Below, piece by piece: positions 33,570 to 40,936 of a stretch of DNA of 64,000 nt; the first letter of the stretch is position 1; each line of letters starts with the position of its first letter. The notes under the pieces were generated by a model that saw nothing but the letters and a program-made list of their open reading frames with translations, did no database searches and was not told the origin of the DNA. The position numbers were made by a program, and so were the translations under genes. The stretch is from QAND01 sp003150225 (GTDB lineage: Bacteria > Bacillota > Clostridia > Christensenellales > QAND01): the NCBI RefSeq assembly GCF_044357945.1, contig NZ_CP076563.1, positions 1,736,001 to 1,800,000 of the forward strand, in the 5' to 3' direction.

Positions 33570-33851
33570 CTATTTCTCGTCGGGGATGGAGCAGGCTTCC
33601 AGGGCCAGGCCCATGCCCAGCCGAAAGCCCAGGGTGAAGTTCTTGAGATAATGCCGAACCCGGGCTTCCGCTTCCAATTCCTGATAGGCCTGGAACCGCT
33701 GGTCCGCCTCTTCGTCCAGGAGGGCGCGCAGTTGCTCTTCCCCGCGCAGGAGCTGTTGCCGGAACCACATGGTTTCCTCATCCTTTTGCTTGGCCCAGGA
33801 TTCAAAAGGGGAGAGCTCCCCGAAATAGAGCTGTTCTAATAGATCGGACAT
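33570..33851 (-). CDS. DUF6809 family protein
   Basis: 93 residues, starting MSDLLEQLYFGELSPFESW, strongly helical and acidic, with a segment around FRQQLLRGEEQLRALLDEEADQRFQAY that could form a coiled coil. It resembles DUF6809, a family of small clostridial proteins without known function. ATG at 33851 is preferred over GTG at 33860 because GGGGGTG then serves as ribosome site. It is an isolated minus-strand gene flanked by intergenic repeats. Confidence 0.7.
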   Translation of the reverse strand: MSDLLEQLYFGELSPFESWAKQKDEETMWFRQQLLRGEEQLRALLDEEADQRFQAYQELEAEARVRHYLKNFTLGFRLGMGLALEACSIPDEK

Positions 33852-33860
33852 GGATAGCAC

Positions 33861-34035
33861 CCCCTAAGGAGCGTTATAGCACAACTCCGAGTGGTTGCGC
33901 TCAAATTACTATCGAATGATAGAATCCATGCGGATTACTACGGCATCAGCGTGGATTATATTCTGGTTTTATAAAAACCTTCTTTGCAGAGTGGGGCCAG
34001 GGGGGATTTCGGGAGTCCCCCCATAACCCCCCAGC
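33861..34035. other. Intergenic region before the tandem repeat
   Basis: No gene visible; AT-richer segment around 33880-33985 followed by GC-rich sequence that leads into the repeat units. Confidence 0.4.
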
Positions 34036-34182
34036 GACACGGGGGAAGTCTCCCCCATGGCCCCCACGTGGGTAGACGAGGTTAGGCTAAAAGCAGAGGT
34101 TGGTGTTTGTAGGCGGTTGGCAAGTGGCAGGAGGCACGCCAAAGGCGTGCAACAAGGCAGCGGCCACCGGCCGCCCCTCAAC
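34036..34182. repeat. Tandem intergenic repeat unit 1 (about 147 bp)
   Basis: Begins GACACGGGGGAAGTCTCCCC, contains CACGCCAAAGGCGTGCAACA and ends in a GGCC-rich palindrome. It is followed directly by a second diverged copy. At least three inverted repeats lie within the unit. No coding sense. Confidence 0.65.
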
Positions 34183-34332
34183 GACAAGGGGGGAAGTCTC
34201 CCCCCATGGCCCCCTCGTGCGAGAAAGGGGCTTGATGAGAAAACCAGGGTTGATGCTAGTAAAATGTTGGCTAGAGGCAGAAGTGCACGCCAACGGCGTA
34301 CAACATGGGACCGGGCACTGCCCGGCGGCGGG
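34183..34332. repeat. Tandem intergenic repeat unit 2 (about 148 bp)
   Basis: Begins GACAAGGGGGGAAGTCTCCC, contains CACGCCAACGGCGTACAACA and ends in a CCCGG-type palindrome. The order of sub-blocks is the same as in unit 1, with mismatches and small length differences between them. Confidence 0.65.
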
Positions 34333-34405
34333 GGATTCCCAAAGGAGCGGTTCCATAGTATAATTCCAGTAATAAGATTTATGATAAATTTGGAGGAACC
34401 TTCCC

Positions 34406-35203
34406 ATGCAGTACAAGCTCTTGGCCCTGGACATCGACGGAACCCTTTTGAACAGCAAGCGGGAGATCACCCCCGGCGTGCGGAGCGCCATCCAGCGGGC
34501 GGTGGACGCCGGCGTCACCGTGCTTTTAGCGACCGGCCGCATGTATCGGGCCATGTACCGGATCAATGAGGATCTGGGGCTATCCGCACCCTGCATGGTA
34601 TACGGCGGGGGACAGATCGTGAAGGACAGCAAGCCCATCTACGAATGCCCCATCGATTCCGCCGCCGCCTTGGAGTTCCTCGATTGGGCGCATGGGATCG
34701 GCATGCATGCCCAGATCTATCTGTTTGACGACTTTGTCTATGAAAAGGAAAACCAGTATAGCCGGGAGTATGCGGAGTTTTGTAACTTTCCAGGGGTGGA
34801 GTTCCCCAACCTTCGGAAGATGCATACCATTCTGACCCCCAAAATACTGGGCATCTCCGAGCCCGAGAACATCGACCAATGGGAGGCCATGGCCAAGGAA
34901 CGGTTTGGGGATCGGCTTCGCATTACCCGGAGCAAGCCCCGGTTCCTGGAGGTCAACAACCCCGCTGCCAGCAAGGGGGTTGCCCTTAATGAGCTGGCCA
35001 AATCCCTGGGGCTCACCGCTGAAAACTGCATTGCCATGGGAGACGCCACATTGGATCTGCCTATGATCCAGTGGGCTGGATTGGGAATCGCCATGGACAA
35101 CGCTGATGAAGTAACCAAGGCCGGCGCCGATTTCATCTGTCCCAGCTGTGATGAGGACGGGGTGGCCTACGTCATCGATAAATTCATCCTGAACGGGAAG
35201 TGA
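34406..35203 (+). CDS. Cof-type HAD-superfamily phosphatase
   Basis: 265 residues: motif I LALDIDGTLLNSKREI with both catalytic aspartates, motif II LLATGRM, a C2-type cap, and C-terminal motifs ASKGVALNEL and MGDATLDLPMI. Cof-type HADs dephosphorylate sugar phosphates, nucleotides or pyridoxal phosphate; the substrate here is unknown. GGAGGAACC lies before ATG. The stop is 4 bases before the hprK start, suggesting co-transcription with the carbon-control kinase gene. Confidence 0.92.
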   Translation: MQYKLLALDIDGTLLNSKREITPGVRSAIQRAVDAGVTVLLATGRMYRAMYRINEDLGLSAPCMVYGGGQIVKDSKPIYECPIDSAAALEFLDWAHGIGMHAQIYLFDDFVYEKENQYSREYAEFCNFPGVEFPNLRKMHTILTPKILGISEPENIDQWEAMAKERFGDRLRITRSKPRFLEVNNPAASKGVALNELAKSLGLTAENCIAMGDATLDLPMIQWAGLGIAMDNADEVTKAGADFICPSCDEDGVAYVIDKFILNGK

Positions 35204-35207
35204 TACC

Positions 35208-36146
35208 TTGATCAAGACCATTCCTGTGGATATCTTTGCCGAGAAGATCGACCTTACCACCGTCTTTAAGGGACGGGGGGAGTTTGTGGTGGGCAGCAAC
35301 GATATCAGCCGGCCCTCCATTCAGATGGCGGGATTCTTCAGCGAATTCCCCTTCCACCGCATCCAGCTCTTTGGCCGGCAGGAGATGGGGTACATCGAGC
35401 AGTGCTCCGAGGATGATTTGGAGCGCCGGTTTGAGGAGTTCTTTTCCTACGAGATCCCCTGTATCATCATCTGCAATGGCGACCCGGTACCCAGCGTTAT
35501 GATGCGCCATGCCATGGAAAAGAACGTGCCGGTGTACCGCAGCGACCGCCGCACCAGCAAGATCGTCCATATGGTGGTGGATTTTCTGGACGCGGTGCTG
35601 GCCCCGGAGGAGACCATCCACGCCAACGTGCTTCATGTCTTTAACGTAGGAATTTTGATCCGGGGAGAGAGCGGCATTGGTAAGAGTGAGCTTACCTTGG
35701 AGCTCATCAAACGGGGACATTTTATGGTGTCTGACGACGTTACGGTGCTGCGAAAGATTGGGGAGAGCCGGCTCATCGGCTATGCGCCCCGGGCGGTACG
35801 AAACCTGATGGAGCTTCGGGGGATCGGCATCATCGACGTGAAGCAGATGTACGGCATGACTGCAGTACTGGAATCCTGCGGCATCGACCTCTATATTGAA
35901 CTCAGCAATTGGGTGGAGGGCCAGGAATACGAGCGTCTGGGCTTTGATACCAACTACATCGAGTTTATGGGGGTCAAGATCCCCCGGTACGATATCCCCG
36001 TTCGCCCGGGACGGAACCTGGCGGCTTTGGTGGAGGCCATCGCCATGAACCACCGGGTTAAGGAAACCAATTTTGACATTGAGGAGGAGGTCAACCGCCG
36101 CCTGGAGGCTCTGTATTCCGGCCGGGATACAGAGGTGATTCTGTAA
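35208..36146 (+). CDS. hprK: HPr kinase/phosphorylase
   Basis: 312 residues. N-terminal domain (SRPSIQMAGFF), then the P-loop GESGIGKSE starting at Gly153 and the HPrK signature around LMELRGIGIIDV. It phosphorylates or dephosphorylates HPr at Ser46 and so controls carbon catabolite repression in Firmicutes. TTG at 35208 is the only sensible start for a full N-terminal domain; its ribosome site is weak, and coupling to the HAD gene is likely. A mannose-family PTS gene occurs at the right edge of the window. Confidence 0.95.
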   Translation: MIKTIPVDIFAEKIDLTTVFKGRGEFVVGSNDISRPSIQMAGFFSEFPFHRIQLFGRQEMGYIEQCSEDDLERRFEEFFSYEIPCIIICNGDPVPSVMMRHAMEKNVPVYRSDRRTSKIVHMVVDFLDAVLAPEETIHANVLHVFNVGILIRGESGIGKSELTLELIKRGHFMVSDDVTVLRKIGESRLIGYAPRAVRNLMELRGIGIIDVKQMYGMTAVLESCGIDLYIELSNWVEGQEYERLGFDTNYIEFMGVKIPRYDIPVRPGRNLAALVEAIAMNHRVKETNFDIEEEVNRRLEALYSGRDTEVIL

Positions 36147-36154
36147 TATAACCG

Positions 36155-36193
36155 CCCCTTCGGCCATACAAATTAGTGTACCGGTCGAAGGGG
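36155..36193 (+). promoter_or_regulatory. Hairpin covering the ribosome site of the next gene
   Basis: CCCCTTCGGCC (36155-36165) pairs with GGTCGAAGGGG (36183-36193), 11 bp with one G-T. The 3' arm contains the GAAGGGG Shine-Dalgarno of the ATG at 36202, so the fold could hide it. No T-tract follows, which argues against a simple terminator. Confidence 0.5.
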
Positions 36194-36201
36194 TGATGAC
36201 C

Positions 36202-37332
36202 ATGAAAGGGCGCCGACTGGCCCTTTTTTTATGTGCCGTGCTATTGCTGCTGGTGGGGATCTTCCCCCGAGCGGTTTTGGAAAATACCGATTTGGATTTC
36301 GTCAAAAGCTGGATCGGGAAACGGCGCTACGAGTACGCCGGAGAGCTAACCCTCTGGCATGTAACGGGCACCGGCATGGGAATGGGCAACGGGGCCAACT
36401 TTTTGTCGGCCCGAACCAAGGAGTTTGAACGGAAGAACTTCGGCATTTACTTTACCATCAAAGTGATGGATGAAAAGCAGCTTCAAGAGCGTCTGGCGGC
36501 GGGGGAGCGGCCAGACCTTTTATCCTTTCCCGCAGGGGCTCTCAGCGATCCCGCGGGCGTCTTGGAGGAGCTGGATCTATCGGGATTCTCCATGGATCGT
36601 AATTTGAAGGAATCCGCGGAAAAGGGTGGCCGGAGCTACGGGGTTCCCCTCTATTTTGGAGGAGCGGTACTGGTGACCAACGATGATCTGATTTATTCCA
36701 AGGACCTGATGCCGCCCAGCGGCATGCCGGACGCTGAGTGGATCGCCGACGCCCAGGAAAAGGGCGCCTTGAGCCTGATGCGGATCGGCAGCGACACCGA
36801 GCTCTATATCGCCGCATCCTCTCTGTGTAATGAGGCGGCGGAGGCCTTTTTAGCGGCGTCCGCAGGAACGCTGGATGAGTTCCTCAAGGGGGAGACGGTG
36901 ATGGCGGTGATGGATGTAAAGACCCTCTACGCCTTAAAACAGCGGGAGGATACCGGGCATGTTCCGGGAGTGTCCTCCTATGGGATGGACTCCATGGCTT
37001 TTACCACACAGTACCTGGGAATTGCCAAGGACCTGCCGGATGAAAAGTGGCAGGTGGCTCAGGGACTGGTGAATCACGTTTTGGGGGAGAAAGCACAGAA
37101 GCGGCTGCTGGACTACTGGAGTTTTCCGGCCCTTTCCGGCATTGATGATTTTATACCGGAGGATCTTAGAATGGCCTCAATGTGGGAAAACCAGAGGGAG
37201 GAAAAACCCCTGTGCATGCCCGCCTTCCGCAAAGGGGAGATCGCTGGGGAATTTGCTCGCAGACGGGAGGCGGGCGAAGAGCTAGAAAGCCTTCGGGAAT
37301 GGCTGCGGGATGCTTGCAATGATGGTGGCTAA
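36202..37332 (+). CDS. Extracellular solute-binding-like protein, membrane-anchored
   Basis: 376 residues: an uncleaved-looking N-terminal hydrophobic segment (LALFLCAVLLLLVGIFPRAVL) and a periplasmic-binding-protein-like body (LTLWHVTGTG, RPDLLSFPAGALSDP, YGVPLYFGGAVLVTNDDLIY) typical of family 1 sugar-binding proteins. No lipobox Cys and no ABC permease or ATPase genes are nearby, so it may be a sensor or a solitary binding protein. ATG at 36202 has GAAGGGG upstream, inside a hairpin. Between hprK and murB, which may indicate a cell-envelope or sugar-related role (inference). Confidence 0.65.
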   Translation: MKGRRLALFLCAVLLLLVGIFPRAVLENTDLDFVKSWIGKRRYEYAGELTLWHVTGTGMGMGNGANFLSARTKEFERKNFGIYFTIKVMDEKQLQERLAAGERPDLLSFPAGALSDPAGVLEELDLSGFSMDRNLKESAEKGGRSYGVPLYFGGAVLVTNDDLIYSKDLMPPSGMPDAEWIADAQEKGALSLMRIGSDTELYIAASSLCNEAAEAFLAASAGTLDEFLKGETVMAVMDVKTLYALKQREDTGHVPGVSSYGMDSMAFTTQYLGIAKDLPDEKWQVAQGLVNHVLGEKAQKRLLDYWSFPALSGIDDFIPEDLRMASMWENQREEKPLCMPAFRKGEIAGEFARRREAGEELESLREWLRDACNDGG

Positions 37333-37384
37333 CGTGTAAACTATATTATTATGCCTTGTGATGGTCCGACGATAGGAGCTTACT

Positions 37385-38311
37385 ATGCCTCTCATAGATT
37401 TGATTGATAAATTGCAGCAATCCCTGCCCAGCGGCACGGTTTTGACGGGGGAACCCATGGCGCGGCACACCACCTTCCGGGTGGGAGGGCCCGCCGATGT
37501 GATGGTGCTTGCCGACAGCGGGGCGGATATTCAGAAGACCGTGGCTCTGTGCCGGGAGGAGAACTATCCCTTTATCATTTTGGGCAACGGCAGCAACGTG
37601 CTGGTCCGGGATGGCGGCATCCGGGGCTGTGTGATCCTCATGGGCGAGGGGTACTCCTGCGTGGTTCCCTCGGGAGAGGACGCCGTCTATGCCCACGCTG
37701 GAGCCAGGAACAACCGATTTGCCGAGACCTGTATGGAACTGGGGCTCGCGGGATGCGAATTCATCTCGGGGATACCGGGCACCATAGGGGGAGCGGTGTT
37801 TATGAACGCCGGGGCTTATGGTTCTGAGACCTCGGATATTGTGAAAGCCGTCCGGGCGTTGGATCGGGAGGGCAATTTTCTGGAGCTAACCCGGGAGGAG
37901 ATGGGCTTTAGCTACCGCCACAGCTTGGCGGCGGAGCGGGAGATGATCATCCTAGGGGCGGAGTTTCAGCTAAAAAAGGGAAATCCAGCGGAAATCGCCG
38001 CTCGCATTGCCGATTTGAACGGCCGCCGCCGAGACCGGCAGCCTCTGGAATATCCCAGCGCTGGCAGCGTGTTCAAACGGCCTTTGGGGCATTTTGCCGC
38101 GAAGCTCATCGATGACGCCGGTTTGAAGGGAGCCCGGGTGGGGGATGCCCAGGTATCGGAAAAACACGCCGGGTTCATCATCAACCGGGGGGCGGCCGCT
38201 GCAGCCGACGTGCTGGAATTAATCCGCCGCATCCAGAATATCGTCTTTGGCATGTTCGGCGTGCGGCTGGAGACCGAGGTCCGCATCCTGGGGGAAGAGG
38301 CGCTGTCATGA
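37385..38311 (+). CDS. murB: UDP-N-acetylenolpyruvoylglucosamine reductase
   Basis: 308 residues; FAD-binding type II MurB. FAD contacts in TTFRVGGPADVMV, GNGSNVLVRDGG and IPGTIGGAVFMNAGAYG; catalytic Ser in SAGSVFKRP; C-terminal Glu in LETEVRILG. It makes UDP-MurNAc with NADPH, a cytosolic peptidoglycan step. Its stop overlaps the PHP gene start by 4 bases. Length is standard. Confidence 0.96.
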   Translation: MPLIDLIDKLQQSLPSGTVLTGEPMARHTTFRVGGPADVMVLADSGADIQKTVALCREENYPFIILGNGSNVLVRDGGIRGCVILMGEGYSCVVPSGEDAVYAHAGARNNRFAETCMELGLAGCEFISGIPGTIGGAVFMNAGAYGSETSDIVKAVRALDREGNFLELTREEMGFSYRHSLAAEREMIILGAEFQLKKGNPAEIAARIADLNGRRRDRQPLEYPSAGSVFKRPLGHFAAKLIDDAGLKGARVGDAQVSEKHAGFIINRGAAAAADVLELIRRIQNIVFGMFGVRLETEVRILGEEALS

Positions 38312-39069
38312 CCATCTACGGGGATTTTCATACCCATACGGTGTTCAGCCACGGCAAGGGTACCATGGAGGAGAACGTTGAAGCCGCCATTGACCGCGGA
38401 CTTTCCGCCGTGGCCATCACCGATCATGGGCTTTCCCACTTTGCCTATGGTATCAGCAAGCGGGAATTGCAGGCGTATCTTTCGGAGGTGGACAGGCTGC
38501 GGGATTGTTATGCCGACCGTATCCGGGTGCTCTCCGGCGTGGAGGCCAACATCATAGGCCCCGATGGGGAAATCGATGTGCCGGACTGGCTGGACAAGCG
38601 GTTGGACGTGGTCTTGATGGGGTTCCACCGAGCGGCTCGAAATGCCAACTGGGCCAAATGGTTTCAGTTTATCATAGCCAACGGCAAGGCCATGACCGAA
38701 TCGGGGAAACGCCGCCAGCAGGATCGAAACACCAGGGCCTTTGTTCGGGCCATTGAGAACCATCGGGTAGACGCCATCACCCATCCTCAATACATCGCCC
38801 GGCTCCACATGGAAGAGGTGGCCCGGGCCTGTGTCAAAACCGGCACTCTTGTGGAGATCAACAACAAACACGGGGATATCACCTCGGAGGAATTGCGGTG
38901 CGCCCTTTCTGCGGGCGCGGATTTTCTCATCAGCAGTGACGCCCATCACCCCAGCGCTGTGGGCGTGGTGGATCGGGCGCTGGCCCGGGCCGAGGCGGCG
39001 GGCATTCCGCCGGAACGGGTGTTTAACAGCACAACCTATCAGGGAGGCAAACGCCTTCCAGTTCAATAG
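38308..39069 (+). CDS. PHP-domain phosphoesterase (YcdX-like)
   Basis: 253 residues with the four PHP metal motifs: DFHTHT near residue 5, ITDHG, a central E/H pair, and C-terminal SSDAHHP. Such proteins are trinuclear-metal phosphatases; the substrate in this operon is unknown. The PHP gene between murB and rapZ is a recurrent clostridial arrangement. ATGA overlap with murB indicates translational coupling; rapZ follows after 20 bases. Confidence 0.88.
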   Translation: MTIYGDFHTHTVFSHGKGTMEENVEAAIDRGLSAVAITDHGLSHFAYGISKRELQAYLSEVDRLRDCYADRIRVLSGVEANIIGPDGEIDVPDWLDKRLDVVLMGFHRAARNANWAKWFQFIIANGKAMTESGKRRQQDRNTRAFVRAIENHRVDAITHPQYIARLHMEEVARACVKTGTLVEINNKHGDITSEELRCALSAGADFLISSDAHHPSAVGVVDRALARAEAAGIPPERVFNSTTYQGGKRLPVQ

Positions 39070-39089
39070 CGGATAAAGGAGGCGGTTTC

Positions 39090-39953
39090 ATGGAATGTGT
39101 AATCATTACCGGACTGTCGGGGGCGGGGCGCTCCTCGGCTCTGCGGACCTTTGAGGACCTGGGGTTTTTCTGCGTAGATAATATGCCGCCCATGATGGCG
39201 GCCTCCTTCGTGAAAACCTGTATGGAGGAGGAAACCGTCAAAAAGGTGGCTTTGGTCATCGATACCCGAGCGGGCATCTTCTTTGATAAGGTCTATGATG
39301 CCATCGAGGAGATGAAAAAGCTGGGGGTGGATTGCCAGGTGCTGTTCCTGGATACCGCCGATGACGTGCTGATTCGGCGGTATAAGGAGACTCGGCGAAA
39401 GCATCCCATGAACGCCATCAACGTCACCGAGGGCATCGCCACCGAGCGGCGGGTGTTGTCCCGGCTTAAGGACATGGCAAAATATGTGGTGGATACCAGC
39501 AACATCACGGCCCGCCAGCTTCAGGAAATGCTGCAGGAGATGTTTGCCGGCGGCGGGGACGGAGTTACCATCGTTATCGTATCCTTTGGCTATAAGAATG
39601 GGATCCCGCTGGATGCCGACCTGGTCTTTGACGTGCGCTTTCTTCCCAACCCCTATTACATTGAAGAACTGAAAAAGAAGAACGGCCTTACGGCCGAGGT
39701 CCACGACTACGTATTCTCCTTTCCACAGACCCAGGAGTTTATGGAGATGCTCACCAATATGATCACCTATCTGGCGCCCTTCTACCGTATTGAGGGCAAA
39801 TATCAGGTGGTGGTGGCCATCGGCTGTACCGGCGGCATGCATCGATCGGTGGCGGTATCCGATGAACTGTATCGCCGGCTGTTGTCCGCCGGTATGGGAG
39901 CGGTGATCGTCCATCGGGATATCGACAAGGATCTCTATATAAAATCCCACTAA
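39090..39953 (+). CDS. rapZ: RapZ/YvcJ-type nucleotide-binding regulator
   Basis: 287 residues: Walker A-like GLSGAGRSSA at residues 8-17 (the usual Lys is Arg, a common form in this family), FEDLGFFCVDNMPP, and the C-terminal domain with GCTGGMHRSV. In E. coli RapZ controls amino-sugar synthesis via a small RNA; B. subtilis YvcJ hydrolyses GTP and affects competence. Cell-wall precursor control fits the adjacent murB. The next gene is whiA, without yvcK between them. Confidence 0.93.
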   Translation: MECVIITGLSGAGRSSALRTFEDLGFFCVDNMPPMMAASFVKTCMEEETVKKVALVIDTRAGIFFDKVYDAIEEMKKLGVDCQVLFLDTADDVLIRRYKETRRKHPMNAINVTEGIATERRVLSRLKDMAKYVVDTSNITARQLQEMLQEMFAGGGDGVTIVIVSFGYKNGIPLDADLVFDVRFLPNPYYIEELKKKNGLTAEVHDYVFSFPQTQEFMEMLTNMITYLAPFYRIEGKYQVVVAIGCTGGMHRSVAVSDELYRRLLSAGMGAVIVHRDIDKDLYIKSH

Positions 39954-39965
39954 GGGGGTGTTCCC

Positions 39966-40928
39966 ATGTCCTTTTCATCCGCGGCTAAGGAGGAGCTGAT
40001 GCGCATTCCTTGCCGCCATGAGGGATGCGCCATTGCGGAGCTGTCGGCGGTGGCCCAAGTGGGGGGCAGCCTTCTATTGGGCCGCGGGCGAATGGCCCTG
40101 TCCATTCAGGTGGAAAACGGCGCTCTGGCCCGCAGGGTTTATTCTCTGATGAAGGAGACCTTTGGAGTGGAGCTGGAGATCCGTGTGCAGGATTCCCGCC
40201 GCTTGGGCAAGCAGCATGTGTACTTTGTTACCCTGCAGGAGCGGCTGCCCCACGTGCTGAGAACCCTGAACCTGATGGACCGGAATGGGTTGAGCCATAG
40301 AGGTCTACCCGCCAGCGCCACCCGAAGCTGTTGCCGTCGGGCATTTTTGCGGGGGATTTTTCTATCCTGTGGTAGCGTGACCAATCCTGAAAAGGGGTAT
40401 CACCTGGAGTTGGTATTGAAGAATCCCGGTCTAGCTGAGGCCGTCCGGAAGCTGATTCGGGAATTTGGCCTAAAGGTGGGGCTGTCCCGCCGGAAGGGAG
40501 ATAGCGTCCTGTACCTAAAGGGAGCCGACAGCATCGGGGATTTTTTGGCATTGATCGGGGCCCATACCGCCATTTTGCAGCATGAAAACGCCCGTATTCT
40601 CAAGGAAATGCGGAACCAGGTAAACCGCGCTGTAAACTGCGAGACCGCCAATCTCAACAAGACGGTGAAGGCGGCTGTTCGCCAGGGAAGCTGTATCCGG
40701 TTTCTCATGGAGCAGGGAGCTTTTAATGAGCTGAACAGCGGGCTTCGGGAGGCGGGCGTGCTGCGGTTGCAGTATCCAGAAGCCTCCATCCAGGAGCTGG
40801 CCGATCTTACAGAGCCCCCCACCGGCAAATCTGGGATGAACCACCGCCTTCGGCGGCTTTGTCAAATCGCGGAGGAGCTAGGCTGGCGGGATGGATTGGG
40901 AGAAGAGGCGGAAGGAGAATCGAGATAG
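39966..40928 (+). CDS. whiA: DNA-binding protein WhiA
   Basis: 320 residues: a degenerate LAGLIDADG-like N-terminal part (LRGIFLSCGSVTNPEKGYHLEL) and a C-terminal helix-turn-helix (LRLQYPEASIQELADLTEPPTGKSGMNHRLRRL). WhiA influences sporulation or division and chromosome organisation in Gram-positives. GGGGGTG precedes the ATG. It lies between rapZ and dnaE in the usual order for Firmicutes, apart from the missing yvcK. Confidence 0.95.
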   Translation: MSFSSAAKEELMRIPCRHEGCAIAELSAVAQVGGSLLLGRGRMALSIQVENGALARRVYSLMKETFGVELEIRVQDSRRLGKQHVYFVTLQERLPHVLRTLNLMDRNGLSHRGLPASATRSCCRRAFLRGIFLSCGSVTNPEKGYHLELVLKNPGLAEAVRKLIREFGLKVGLSRRKGDSVLYLKGADSIGDFLALIGAHTAILQHENARILKEMRNQVNRAVNCETANLNKTVKAAVRQGSCIRFLMEQGAFNELNSGLREAGVLRLQYPEASIQELADLTEPPTGKSGMNHRLRRLCQIAEELGWRDGLGEEAEGESR

Positions 40929-40936
40929 GAGGAGCC

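Noticed and set aside
33411..33839. 142-residue plus-strand frame after uvrC
   Set aside because: It overlaps the uvrC end, the intergenic repeat and the opposite DUF6809 gene; Gly/Pro/Arg-rich shadow.
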